Assembly: GCA_963383645.1 (NCBI GenBank)
Contig: OY726574.1
Span: forward strand, 57,165,851 to 57,229,850
DNA: 64,000 bases
Reading direction: 5' to 3'
Origin: Muscardinus avellanarius
Lineage: Eukaryota; Chordata; Mammalia; Rodentia; Gliridae
The notes beneath the pieces are model-generated. The model worked only from the letters and a program-made list of their open reading frames with translations. It did no database searches and was not told the origin of the DNA. The position numbers were made by a program, and so were the translations under genes. Position 1 is the first letter of the stretch. Every line of letters starts with the position of its first letter. This document shows, one piece after another, positions 23,155 to 34,230 of the stretch.

Positions 23155-23262
23155 GGCTGTTATCAGTTCATGGTGTGATGTTGAGCAAGTCACTTGGCTT
23201 CTCTGAGCCTTGGCTTTGGGTTTGAAAAATGCGAGTTACGGTGATGTCAAGATCTCTTTCCA
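23155..23262 (+). mobile_element. MIR fragment
   Basis: TTGAGCAAGTCACTTGGCTT then CTCTGAGCCTTGGCTTTGGG: the MIR core. It is cut off by a SINE at about 23263. Confidence 0.75.
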
Positions 23263-23412
23263 CTGAGCTTAGAATGGTGGTGCACACTTGTAATCCCATA
23301 CGCGGGAGGCTGAGACAGGAGGATCCCAGGTTTGAGGTCAGGGTCTCATTAAGTTGCAGAGAACCTCACAAGTACTGGGATTACAGCTGTGTACCATCAT
23401 GCCCAGCTCTTT
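23263..23412. mobile_element. Fold-back B1 fusion
   Basis: A + strand B1 half (23263-23340) joins directly to a minus-strand B1 piece (23341-23412) at GAGGTCAGGGTCTCATTAAG, making an inverted repeat. Confidence 0.75.
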
Positions 23413-23482
23413 ATCATATTTTTAAGTTTTGGATTTTAAATAATAATAAATTATCAAATTTTGGTTTTAAATCATCATATTT

Positions 23483-23697
23483 TGTCGGGTGTGGTGGCAC
23501 ATGCTTGAAATCCCAGCATTTGGGAGGCTGAGACAAAAGGATCGTGGTTCGCAGACAGCCTCAGCTACTTAGTGAAGCCCTCTGCAACTCAGTGAGACCC
23601 TGTTTCAAAATAGTAAATAAAAAATAGGGCTGGGGGGGGTGTAGCTTGGAGGTAGAATCCTCCTTAGTTCCATCCCCAGTGCCACTATAAAAAAAAA
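23483..23697 (+). mobile_element. B1-dID SINE
   Basis: Complete dimer, A-tail. Confidence 0.92.
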
Positions 23698-23699
23698 AC

Positions 23700-23899
23700 T
23701 CTTATCACAGGAGCAGTCTACCTCCAATCTATACCCCCTATCCTTTTTTTTAAATTTTTATTTATTTATTTTGGAAACAAGGTCTCTCTAGGTTGCTGAG
23801 AGTCTGGCTAAGTTGCTGAGGTTGGCCTTGAACCTGCAGTCCTCCTGTCTCAGCCTCCCAAGTACTGGGATCGCAGGTGTGTGTCACCATGCCCGGCTC
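23700..23899 (-). mobile_element. B1-dID SINE
   Basis: Older dimer meeting the previous copy tail-to-tail (an inverted pair with almost no spacer). Confidence 0.88.
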
Positions 23900-23904
23900 A
23901 CCTC

Positions 23905-24055
23905 TCCAGTTTTGAGGGGCACAGGGATCCCTTGGGGGTCTTGCTGAAGTGGAGATTCTGATTGGGCAGGCGGGGGTGGGGGGGGGCTGAGCACCCGCAT
24001 CTGACAAGCTGCCGGGAGACACAGATGCCGCTGGTGTAGACAGCCCTCGGGAGCA
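23905..24055 (+). mobile_element. MER5A-like fragment
   Basis: GGAGATTCTGATTGGGCAGG, a G-rich middle, then GCATCTGACAAGCTGCCGGG follow the order of the MER5A core with its ATTCTGATTC...TCTGCAT...ACAAGCTCCCAGGTGATGCTG signature. Confidence 0.55.
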
Positions 24056-24059
24056 GGGC

Positions 24060-26235
24060 TGGCAGCAGTGTCTTTCTGAGATTCCAAGCTGGCAGCAACA
24101 CACTTTAATCTTCTGGTAGCACTGACGCTCGCGTCTGCCCAGGCGCCTTGCACAGGCGGTGCCCAGTGGGGTTCCATGCGGAGCCCCCATGGGCAGCGTG
24201 CAGCTCTAGAAGCTCCGACCTGGAGGGCCACTCCAGGGCCCGGCCTCCCACAGCTGGCCGCCTTGTCATACTCACCTTCTCCACCATGGGCTTATCCGCC
24301 CTCCCTTGACCCCAGCTCGCCCTGACTTGATCCCAAAGGGTCCAGCTTGAAGGGACGTCTGTCAAATGCCACTCAGAAGCACCTTACTCTTCCAAAGGGC
24401 TTTGTGCTCCAGATGAAGCCCCCCCCCCCATACACTATATAAAGTTTCTTCCTGTCTGCTGACCCCTCCGTTCTGGTGACCGATATCAGCGCTTTACTAA
24501 TCTATGGTAACTCAGAGCTGGTCTCCGCGTGCAGTGGGATAGTTACTGTTCTTAGGAATGGTCGCAGAGACCAGATGTTCACTATCTCTGTGGGGAAACA
24601 TATTCCATAAACTCAAGACAGAAATATTCTGTGCATAAAGAAACAATTGGTCACTAAAATTTCCTTTCTTTCTTTTTATTTAAATTCCATTTAAAAACAT
24701 TTGTTTAGAGTTGAGTCCAATTAGAATAGAAATAAAGGCTTACTCTGCTGTGCCCATAAAGAGAGGGATGCTATTTTTTTAACCTGATCTTTTCTTGTAA
24801 TGTCCAAAAGGACAGCACCATGTATTTTCATATGACCGTCAAGGGACAGAGTCGGCTCCAAATATTTGACCTAGATAAACAGAATACCATTCGCTTCATC
24901 TGAAAGTATAGGGATAATTAACTCAGACAGCCGTGTAAACAGCAGGAGCCCCCTGCAGACAGTCTGCCTTCTTAAATCAGCACATGCCCTCCTAGGGAGC
25001 TGCCACAGCCAGGCCATTTACTGTGATTGCTTTTTATTGCTGTGTTTTGAATTGTTCTAATGAACTGTGTGGTATGGGGGAAAAGAACTTTCAGGCATGT
25101 CGGTTTTCTTGGACTCATTCCGAAGTCCAAGCCCACTCGTGTTTATCCATTTGGTAAGGTTTATGATAGATATGTTCTCCTGAATTAAACAAAATCTTTT
25201 CCATTATTCTGCAAATGTGGCAATTAGTCCATTACTCCGCCACTGAGCCCCTGGAATCAAAGACACCTGGCAGCACAGTTATAGGACCCTAAAGGTCGCT
25301 GAGCCTGACTCCGCGTGTCCAGGCCAGCTCTCCTACAGAGTCTCTGCCCAGGGGGCCTTCCCTCTAGCCCATAGCTGCAGCATTCAGCAGTGGGTTCTCT
25401 TGTCTGCACCTCCTAGTCTCTCTGAAGATCTTACTAGAAAGTTCTCAGTTGGGGTTGGTGGTTGAGGCTCTTTGCAGACCAAGGCAGGTGAGCTGGAAGG
25501 CTTCACCCCCCGGGCGGGCTGCCTGGCAGCCTGGAGAAGACGCGGGGGAAAGTTCTAAGGACTCTGAGTCTCTGCGTAGGGAATTTGATGAGATCGAGGC
25601 CAGCTAAATCCTCAGGACGCTCTCAGCAGCTGGCTGACAAGAGATGGCAAAGGAAGGAGTTGGGTTATTTAAACAAAGGTGTTTGTGATCCCCCTCACCT
25701 ACTGAAAATAAACAACTTGGTCCTCCATTAGTATTCAATCCTCAAGGGGGGGAAAAACTTTCTCTGAGCTGAAATCCAGTTCCCTCCCTCTAGTTCCCAC
25801 TCTTTGCCAGCAATGCAGGGAGCGCAGAAGAGCTTCCCCTACACGGGACAGTTCTCGCCATGTTTGCAGGTAACAGCATCGCCCCTACGTCCCCCCTTCT
25901 CAGGACCACGGCAGGTGCGCTGTGGCTGACATCAGACTCCTCTCCCTCTGCCCCTGCCTTTGACAGGTTCCTCTCTCTCTCTGACCTTCCTCAGATTTGT
26001 GGCCCAGAATGGGTACCCCACGCCGAGGTGGCACGTGCGCCCCCAGAGTGCACTGGCATCTCCTAGACGTGGCCTGGCCCCGCATGTGGCGATCTCGGTC
26101 TCAAAGTCTCACGATGAATGGAAACGTCTTGGGAAATCAAATGCAGCCGAGGTTGAGAATCACTGTTCGGATCCTTTGCGACCACAGGTGGCTGCAAGTG
26201 TGGAAGGTGCAGGGAAGCTCTGACGAGGGGAGAGA
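24060..26235. other. Long SINE-free stretch
   Basis: 2.2 kb without a SINE in a region averaging about one per 800 bases. AT-rich, unique-looking from 24560 to 25260. A conserved noncoding element is possible but unproved. A short MER5-like end (GAGGTTGAGAATCACTG) is at about 26150. Confidence 0.55.
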
Positions 26236-26237
26236 TC

Positions 26238-26432
26238 TGTTGTTGGAAGGACAGAGCTGTAGTTGAATGGACAGGTTTGTTATTGAATGGGTAGATATGT
26301 GTCATGGGTGGATGTACTGAGTGGGTAGATCTGTTGGATGGAGAGATATGTGGTTGAATGTATAGCTCTATTGTCGGGTGGATAGATCAATTACTGGATG
26401 AATGGATTTGTTGTTGAGTGGATAGGTCTTTT
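26238..26432. repeat. Degenerate minisatellite, about 20-25-base unit
   Basis: Repeated, diverged variants of GTTGAATGGATAGATCTGTT occur about eight to nine times with variable spacing. It looks like an old decayed tandem array. Confidence 0.65.
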
Positions 26433-26625
26433 CAGGGACTAGAACTGTATCATTTTCTTGATGTTTAGTCTTTGTCTTGATTTTCTTTTATATATATTGA
26501 TTTAAAACCACACATGTAATTCCAGTACTTAGGAGGCTGAGACAGAAGAATCGGAGGTTCGTGGTTTCTGCAACTTAGTGAAACCCTGTTTCAAAAATAA
26601 ATAATCAGAAATAGTGCTGGGGAGC

Positions 26626-26828
26626 TGGCTGTGTTAGTGCACTCTTGTCATCCCAGCATTCAGGAGGCCGAGACCGGAGGATCACGGTTTGCAGACAGCC
26701 TCAGCTACTTAGTGAGGCCCTCCGCAACTTAGTAAGACCCTGTTTCAAAATAAAGAATAAAAAATAGGGCAGGGGGTGTAGCTTGGGGGCTGAATGCCCT
26801 TTAGTTCCATCCCTGGACCTGCAAAATA
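26626..26828 (+). mobile_element. B1-dID SINE, inner of a nested pair
   Basis: Complete dimer with CATA tail. Confidence 0.9.
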
Positions 26829-26866
26829 AATACATACATACATACATACATACATACATACATACA
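26829..26866. repeat. (CATA)n microsatellite
   Basis: About nine CATA repeats forming the tail of the inner SINE of a nested pair. Confidence 0.93.
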
Positions 26867-27004
26867 GCTGGGGGTGTAGCTTGGAGATAGAATGCACTTG
26901 GGTTCAACCCCCAGTACTACAAAACAAAAACAGTATAATTCAACTTAAGCTCCATAGTTGGTATACTTGGGCTCATATTTTTATTTTTTATATCTAGTCA
27001 TGTT

Positions 27005-27138
27005 TCTGGCAAGTTACTTTTTCTGGGATGGGATCTTGATATGTTGCCCAGCTGGTCTTGGTTTCCTGGGCTCAAGAGGTCCTCCTGCCTCAGTTTTATG
27101 GGTGCTGGGACTACCGGTGCACACCACACATTTCACCT
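27005..27138 (-). mobile_element. 7SL-derived monomer (FLAM / proto-B1 type)
   Basis: GATATGTTGCCCAGCTGGTC, GGGCTCAAGAGGTCCTCCTG and GCTGGGACTACCGG on the + strand are the complement of an Alu/FLAM-like 7SL monomer. It is unlike the local B1-dID SINEs and is probably a fossil monomer. Confidence 0.7.
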
Positions 27139-27604
27139 TGGTGGATATTATTTTATTTTTCCCTCTCGGATGTTACAATAACACTCTGGGATGGGTGGGA
27201 GGTAGAGGGATTTACTTCTCTCTCCTGAGACATCACTCCATCCCTAGCTCCATCCCGCTGATATTAATGATGCCACGTCTCAGAACCTCGGTGAATCTGC
27301 CACTCAAACTCTTTCGCGTTTTTCATGAATACCCCTATTAATTTTGTCTTTTGGCAGTTTTTTCTTTAAAATTTACCTTTAGTGTTGATAAGAGGTGGGT
27401 GAGAGGATCTGGCATAGGTTTGCTGCAGCAATGAGTTCCCTGATTGTAAACTCGACCCCAGAATTCGTTCGACCCACACGGTCTGCGGACTCCCCGCACA
27501 GGGCCCGCCCGCCGAACAGCAGTAAGACGCGGGCCAGAATGGTGCCGAGTCTGCAGGCAGTCCCTCTGTACAGGGGACCCCGTACCTGGCCCCAAGCCTG
27601 CCAC

Positions 27605-27745
27605 GTGCTCCATACTCATTATAAACGCCGGAACCCATTTAATCCACATAATAATCCTGTGGCGTGTTTTAACGATGCCCGGGTTACAGGTGGAGAAAGG
27701 GGCTCCGAAGGGCTGATTGCCAATAAGCGGGGTGTTGGGATGGAA
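27605..27745 (-). mobile_element. MIR-like fragment
   Basis: CATTTAATCCACATAATAATCCTGTGG on the + strand (AATCCTCACAACAACCCT-like), then GGTTACAGGTGGAGAAAGGG, is a MIR in reverse orientation. Confidence 0.6.
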
Positions 27746-28205
27746 ACGCGGACGTGCTCTTTCCCCACCCAGACTGCTAGGGAAGGAGGGCTTTGCACCA
27801 CTGGATTTTATTGCAGTGGGTTTGCTCTAGAGTTCCAGCCTTTCTGTCTTTTCAAATCCTGTTTCTTCATCCCTTGTGCTTGCTGGATCCGGAAAACCTT
27901 CCCTATTGTAAGGAGACGCAGAACACCGAGAAGACTCCGCCTGGAGCAGGTCAGCATATAAGGTGGTAGGACAGACCACACCTGTGTGAGACCAGTTGAT
28001 CCTGTCTTCTTGACTCTGCATGAAAGGCAGACAGAAAAAGGCTTTGCTTTCCATCGGTGTATCTGAATGAATTCTACGAGTAGCCCCTAATTTAGAAGAG
28101 GTGGTTTGTAAGATAGATTTTATCATCTTTAAAGATATTTCCCCTAGAAACAATGTTTTTAGTTGGTGATGGCTGTTGACATACAGTGTGTGCGTATGTG
28201 ACCAA

Positions 28206-28239
28206 AAACAAACAAACAAACAAACAAACAAACAAACAA
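28206..28239. repeat. (AAAC)n microsatellite
   Basis: About eight AAAC repeats in unique sequence. Confidence 0.9.
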
Positions 28240-28859
28240 TCCTCTGAGTTCCGTCTTGGCGTCGTGTGGGTTATTATTAATAGTGCACCCTTAATTCCTA
28301 GGGAGGCTCTGTCTAGCCCACGACAGGAGCCTTTTTTCTCTAGGAGGTCACTGACCTGTCCCTTGTTTAACCTGCCTGATTAATAATCACTTCTCGGTAT
28401 TCACGAATCCAGCAGTTACCTTCCTGATGAGGGGTGAACTCTTCTAATGGAACATACTCCACCACAGTTCAAAACCGCCGAACACTTGAGATTCTGAAAT
28501 CTCTCTTTCCACCTGCCAGTTTCATGCCAGACTGATTGAAAACTGGGGTTTGGGAGCAGGATTATGTCTCAGTACAATTAATTGTTTCAAAAGTTCCCTC
28601 TTCCATAAATCTCCACTTCTTTCCCGTCCTGCTTTGCGAAGTCCCCTCCTGCACTTACCTGATGCCCGAATCTGTTAGGCACTGATTACTGATGACAAAA
28701 AGATGCTGCTCTGGTCTCTAGCACCGAGAGCTGCGCGGCCTGGAAGCCAGGCTTCACGGACGAGTGTAGGGTTTGAAGTGGGTTATAGAGGGTGAGGCGT
28801 AAAGGCAGCGCACAGAGCCTTGCCTGGGCAGCCAGGGGGCCACAGCATGCAGGGACTAG

Positions 28860-28990
28860 GGGAAGGCAGAGGGGACACAGCCCCTCCGGAAGGCCACCAC
28901 GCCACGCGCTGTCCTCTGTGTTTTAGGCAGTGGAAAACCATTGAAAACTTTCAGGCTGGGGAAAAGACATGGCCGGACGTGCTAGGCATG
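28860..28990 (+). mobile_element. Ancient repeat fragment, same family as 33820-34230
   Basis: The stretch around GGCAGTGGAAAACCATTGAA and GGGGAAAAGACATGG matches the 3' continuation of that family (GGAAGCCATTGGAGGGTTTT...GTGACATGATC). Confidence 0.45.
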
Positions 28991-29366
28991 AACGCTGAGG
29001 CATATATGCTAAAAATAATTTAAATCAGAGGGAAGTAGGATTCTTTCTTCATCTTTGGAAAAAAAATTTTCTTTTTCCAGAATAAAGCTCTTACCTCAGC
29101 TTTAGGTCCCAATCTCTGCCTTTTCCTCCGGAAACCCAGCTCCATCTTCTCCTTTGTGGTTTTGTGCGGGTGCGGTCTTCATCTGGTCTCGCAGGCCAGA
29201 TGGCTCCTGTGGGGCGCCTGCCGGGCTGCCCACGTGGCCCGAGGAATGGCCTCGTTCCGCACAGCGCCACCTCTCCGAGCCCTGGAAGGGAGCACCATGT
29301 GGAGAGTCACGGCCCCCTGTGACCGGGCACTCCACTCTAAGTCGCTTGTTAGAAGCACCGAGAAGC

Positions 29367-29577
29367 CGGGCATGGTGGCGCACGCTTGTAATCCTAGCGT
29401 TTGGGAGGCTGAGACAGGAGGATCGCACAGGTTCAAAGTCAGCCTCAGCTACTTAGTGAGGCTCTCAGCAACTTAGTGAGACCCTGTTTCCAAATAAAAT
29501 AGAAAATAGGTCTGGCGGTGTAGCCTGGAGGTAGAAAGCCCCTGGGTTCCACCCCCACGCCACACACACACACAAAT
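29367..29577 (+). mobile_element. B1-dID SINE
   Basis: Complete dimer with a short CA tail. Confidence 0.93.
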
Positions 29578-30092
29578 TTTACAGTACAGGGAGGGAAGAA
29601 AAAATGGCAATTGTCATGATAGAGGGTTGAGCAGCCCTGGTCTGCCAAGCAGAGCGGCCCTGTGTCAGGGAACACATTCTCCTTGCAAACCGTCCTGCCG
29701 GCCTCTGGGAGTGTAGCCCAGAGGAGGCTCGCTGCAGCCTCCCCCAAGTGCCTCCAGGATCACGTCTGCTGCCTCAGATACAAGCTCTTGAGTGCACCAG
29801 TGGAAAGGAAGAACGAGGTGAAAAGAATGGAACTCCTTAAAATGGGGGGATGGCCCAGGGAAATAGATATGTGGGGAGAAGGGAAAGACAGACGAGAATC
29901 CAGAGAGTAGCAATCTCGGAGTGAAAAGAAAGGGGAAGATAAATCAGAGCACTACGTCACTTTGAAAAGAAGAGCCCCGAAGGTCAGGGCAAAATAGATG
30001 TTCCTTGTGGCGCTCAAACTTGCCCCAGAGAGACCAATACACAGTGTATAAGGAGCGAGGTACTGGACAACTGCCTTTTCTAATTATTTTCC

Positions 30093-30266
30093 TATTGGGG
30101 ATTGAAGTCAGGGGCATTCTACCTCAGCCACACCTCAAGTCCTTTCAGTTTTCATTTCACAACAAGGTCTCGCCAAGTTGCTGGGGATCCCACTAAGTTG
30201 CTGAGGCTGGCTTCAAACCTGCGATCCTCCTGTCTCAGCCTCCCAAGTGCTGGGATTGCGGGCGGG
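30093..30266 (-). mobile_element. B1-dID SINE
   Basis: Diverged dimer with a shortened ID half. Confidence 0.87.
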
Positions 30267-30550
30267 CCATGGCCGACGGCTTCCAGTAGTGAGTGCCAAG
30301 CCTGGGCGGGAGGGAATGGAAGGGAACGCCAAGCCCTGGCACCTGACCCACAGCTATTTCCCCAAACAGTGGAACAACTTAAAACAGCCATTCCTCTGAC
30401 TGCTTTTACCTAGAACATTTTTCTTGTTTTAAGTTCACAACCTGGGCCCAGAGCGTGTCTTCTGGTGGACCTTCAGCTCCGTGCATCTTGGGGGAGAGGG
30501 GCAGGGTGCCCCCCAGAAACAGCTGCTCCAGGATGGTCCATCTGCAAGGA

Positions 30551-30551
<1 letters not shown>

Positions 30552-30584
<33 letters not shown>
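30552..30584. repeat. (TG)n microsatellite
   Basis: About 16 TG repeats at the tail end of the young SINE at 30585. Confidence 0.95.
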
Positions 30585-30586
<2 letters not shown>

Positions 30587-30759
30587 TACTGGGGTTCCTG
30601 GAAACCCTTCTACCCCCGGGTTACACTTCCAGACCTATTTTTATATTTTTATTTGGAAACAGGGTCTCTTAAGCCAGCGAGGCTGGCTTTGAACCTGCGC
30701 GATCCTCCTGTCTCCGCCTCCCAAGCGGGAGGATTACAAGCGTGCACCACCACGCCCGG
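30585..30759 (-). mobile_element. Young B1-dID subfamily copy 4
   Basis: GGGGTTCCTGGAAACCC and CTCTTAAGCCAGCGAGGCTG; TG tail. Confidence 0.95.
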
Positions 30760-31116
30760 TGAATCGCTGCATTTTTTAAAAATCTTTTTTTTATCAGTGG
30801 ATTATAGACTCGCAGCACAAAGCAGTCCCGAGTGACAAGGATGTCCCTGCACTCAGCATGTAGTGAGCTCTCTCTTCGCTTAAGCCTCTTTTGGGGGATA
30901 GGCAGGGCTGCTATTCAGCTGGGGAGCAGCATGGGGTACCCCTTCTCACTGATCAGTAATATTTATCAGAAATTCATGCAAGGGAGCTATGAGGGGTTGT
31001 ACCCAAGGATGGGCTACTTCCAAGCTACCCCACCACCCCCAGCCCGGTTTTTACTTTTAATCTTTCAGGTATGTTCATCATGCCCAGATTTAGAACATTT
31101 TTATTTTTTATTTTTT

Positions 31117-31320
31117 TGGCAGTACTGGGGATGGAACCCAGAGGGCATTCTATCTCTGAGCAACACCCTCAGCCCTATTTTTGACTCTTTATTTAGAAAC
31201 GGGCTCTCACTAGGTTGCAGAAGGCCCCATCAGTAGCTGAGGCCGCCCTGGAACCTGCGATCCGCCTGTCTCCGCCTCCCAAGTACTGGGATTACAAGCG
31301 TGCGCCACCAACGCCCGGCT
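31117..31320 (-). mobile_element. B1-dID SINE
   Basis: Complete dimer, ending ACCAACGCCCGGCT. Confidence 0.92.
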
Positions 31321-31677
31321 TTAGAACATTTTTAACTATTTGAAATACCACCCCAAACATGAGCCTCGAGCTGAAGAAACGAACGATTCCGTGTTCTCCT
31401 TTTGCTTGAGTGTGTGTTTGGGATATGGTTTATTTTAGCATCTGAAATAAACAGCAGCCCTCTCCATGAGAGGGAGGATCGTAGGACCCTCCCTCCGCCC
31501 CCATTTGCCCCTGCGCACCCCACTGGGCTGAGTGTGGGCGCTGCTGCTGCCCTCTGCCCTGGTGCCCGTGGCGCTTTTGATCCCGTCCTTTCTTAGGCTG
31601 CTCACCAGCTTCCCTGCTCTCTTTGGAAAGCAAATGTTCCAAAGTCAGGCTCTGAATAGACAGAGGATTAAAAGCTT

Positions 31678-31710
31678 TTTAAAGACATAAAAAAAAAATA
31701 TGTCTTTAAA
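31678..31710. repeat. Short inverted repeat with A9 loop
   Basis: TTTAAAGACATA at 31678-31689 is matched by TATGTCTTTAAA at 31699-31710 across nine A residues: a perfect 12-base stem. Confidence 0.9.
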
Positions 31711-32318
31711 GCTGCCAGCAGCGGCCAGGGATTCCTTCTGCTGCAGCCCCCAGTGCCAGCCATGCACCGGGGCTCCTCGCCTCCCGCACAAGGATGTGCT
31801 GTCCCGGCCTCAGGCCTGTGTCTGAGGGGACACGCCCGCGCCCGGCGCGCCCAGCACCTGCTGCTGCGCCCGGCCAGGGCTCCAAGCTCGCCAGAGTCCC
31901 CGTCCTCATTCAGAGGGTGCTTTATGTACCTCAGTCCGTAGCCTGGCTGATGGGGCCTCACATGTGCAACCCCACCCGTGTGTGGTGCTGGGTATTCAGC
32001 CACCTGGGAACCGTTAGCACCAGAATGGTTCCAGGCGCTCGCTGACCCAGCCCTGGGTTACAGGAGGCAGAGTCCAGCGCTGCCTAGACCCTGGCAGCCA
32101 GAGGCCTTTGCTTCCTGTGGGATTTCCAGCTTAAAGCATGGTGCCCTGCAGGCTGCGCTGTTCCTCTGGTCCTTTTCTTGCTGTCTCTTCTTTCTCCTTG
32201 GGACCCAAGGAGCAGCGGCACATGCAGGGACCTCGGCATCTACCCTTGTTATACTTCTTGCCTACCTTGTGAATTTGAAGAGGAGGGGTTGCCAATAAGC
32301 CCCCTCCGACCTCCCATA
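31711..32318. other. GC-rich unique sequence
   Basis: GC and CpG peak at about 31820-31880 (CGCCCGCGCCCGGCGCGCCC). Too short to be called a CpG island by eye. Confidence 0.5.
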
Positions 32319-32319
32319 A

Positions 32320-32697
32320 TGCTGGGGATTGAACCCAGGATATTCTACCTCTGAGCTACATCCCCAGCCCCCCCCCTTTTTTTTTTGATGGTACTGGGCT
32401 TCCTGAAAACCTTTCTACCGCCAGGCTACACTCCCAGACCTATTTTATACTTTTTTTTTTTTTTTTTAATTTGGAAAGAGGATCTCTTAAGCCAGCGAGG
32501 CCTGGCTTCGACCTGCGCGATCCTCCTGTCTCTGCCTCCCAAGCACAGAGATTACAAGCGTGCGCCACCACGCCCGGCCTATTTTTTATTTTGAAACAGG
32601 GTCGTGCGAAGTTGCTGAGACTGTCCTCGAACCTGTAACCCTCCTGTCTCAGTCTTCCAAGTCCTGGGATCACAAGAGTGCGCTGCCATGCCTGGCA
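32320..32697 (-). mobile_element. B1-dID SINE, outer of a nested pair
   Basis: ID half at 32320-32371, B1 half at 32579-32697; a young copy sits in the linker. Confidence 0.87.
32388..32578 (-). mobile_element. Young B1-dID subfamily copy 5
   Basis: GGGCTTCCTGAAAACC and CTCTTAAGCCAGCGAGGCCT; T-rich linker lengthened to about 17 T. Confidence 0.94.
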
Positions 32698-33544
32698 ATA
32701 AGTCGTTCCAAAGCCCTTCAGGAAAGCAGTTGCCCCTTACGTTCTCTGTATTTTCTAAATGAAATGTCTTGGGAGAGCCCTCAGTAGGCAGGCCCAAGCC
32801 TCTGGCCACCGAAAGAGCTTCTTGTAGAACTGGGCGCGGCGCTGCGGTCTCTTAGCTCCCCTGGTCCCCAGGACAGCCCTGCAGATGAGACCGGGCTCTG
32901 GAGGCTTCAGCGCCGCTCATGCAAACACCAGGATCTAACCCAGGTCTTCGCAGTCCCCAAGGCCTTTCTGCTTTGCAGACTCATACCCCAGTGAGGCCCA
33001 GGTAGGAGACACCCCAGCAGGATGGTAGGGCGGGCGGGCGATCCAACATCTGCCGCTCACACGAGATAGTCCAGCCGCGGCTGTGTTTTTTAAGGAAGCA
33101 AAATGATCGTTTGAAAGGAAACTCACGCAGGCTGTCAGCTCTACTACGGTCCAACCTGCCAAAAACAGCCTGGCCTTGTTTGGGGTATGAAAGCAGCTGT
33201 TATAATAAACTCCCCTGTCCCGCCTCTTTCCTGTTATGGTGGAACGACCGTTTAAAGTAAATGTCTCCAGTCCATGGATCTTCTGGGGCCATGAAAACAC
33301 TTTTTAACTGGCAGCCTGGGTTACATTTTTTTGGTGGCGTTAGGAAGTACACAGACCGCCACCGCCACGGCAGATCCGTGCCGGCCCTGAGCGAAGGCTC
33401 TCTGCACAGTCTCTGCGCGACCCCCCACCTCCCACCCCCAGGGCCGGGCCAGCCTTCTGGGGTTTTGAGCGCGTTCCAGAGGATCAGATGTCCGCCCTTC
33501 CTCCATCCCTCAGCTTCCAAAGCAGAGCAAGGGGAATGGGTGTT

Positions 33545-33735
33545 GGACACGGAATCACATCTGGGTTGGAATCCTGGCTCTGCCAACCACAGATGTGGAA
33601 CCGCAGGGAAATTAGTCTGAGCCTCAGTTTCCTGATCTGTAAAATAGGTGTAGTGACAACCACCCATTAGGCTTACCACAGCGCTTAAAGCAGTAGCAAA
33701 CTGTATGTGGTCCTCGGCATATACCCTGTGTTACT
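33545..33735 (+). mobile_element. MIR element
   Basis: Contains the MIR core: TTGGAATCCTGGCTCTGCC, then GAGCCTCAGTTTCCTGATCT followed by GTAAAATAGG and a trailing ATTAGGCTTACCACAG. One of the clearest MIRs in the window. Confidence 0.88.
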
Positions 33736-33819
33736 TGGGATTTGCCTGTATTGACTCATTTAATCTCAGCAACCCTTGAGAGAGAGACTGGGCCGACTGC
33801 TCTGGGCGCACGTGGGTGA

Positions 33820-34230
33820 GTACACTCAGTACCCCTCGCCCGCGCCTGCACGGAGCTTACGTCGGTGAGGGAGACCAAAATATAAGTAAGATGGTATGTT
33901 AACTGGTGATAAGTGCTACAGAGAAGAATAAAATGGGCTTGGGATGTGGAGAACAGGGTTACATTTTTCAAAAGAATAACTATGGGAGGCCTTTCTGAGG
34001 AGGTGGGATTTGATTAAAAAACAACAACAAAAAAAAGAAGGCAGCTGGGAGGGTATGTGGGAGAATCCTGAGCAGAGGAGACCGTACGTGCAAAGGCCCT
34101 GGGGTTATGCGTCTTCTGTGTTCACGGTGCAGTGAAGAGGCTGGTGCTGCTGGAATAGGAGTGAGGGAGGGTGACGTCGGCGATGTCAGGGTTGGGACGG
34201 GCAGTGGGGGGGGGCAGCGTGGACCTCAGG
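33820..34230 (+). mobile_element. Ancient mammalian interspersed repeat, family not assigned
   Basis: The order GGAGCTTACGTC, TAAGTGCTACAGAGAAGAATAAAATGG, GGCCTTTCTGAGGAGGTGGG and GTGCAAAGGCCCTGGGGT is a widely dispersed old mammalian repeat that I recognise but cannot name with certainty. Confidence 0.6.

Larger units (their letters stand above)
26505..26935 (+). mobile_element. B1-dID SINE, outer of a nested pair
   Basis: B1 half at 26505-26622 and ID half at 26868-26935, interrupted by another SINE of the same orientation. Confidence 0.82.
27750..29360. other. Mostly unique sequence
   Basis: No SINE; one AAAC microsatellite and one old repeat fragment listed separately. Confidence 0.55.

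Noticed and set aside
27395..27961. 188-codon + strand open frame
   Set aside because: Crosses a MIR-like fragment and low-CpG intron DNA, with no domain, no splice context and no homology I recognise.
31740..31900. CpG-rich patch as a promoter
   Set aside because: Too short, and no exon or TATA context; not enough for a CpG island.
33200..33679. 159-codon minus-strand frame
   Set aside because: Overlaps an antisense MIR and other frames; no recognisable domain.
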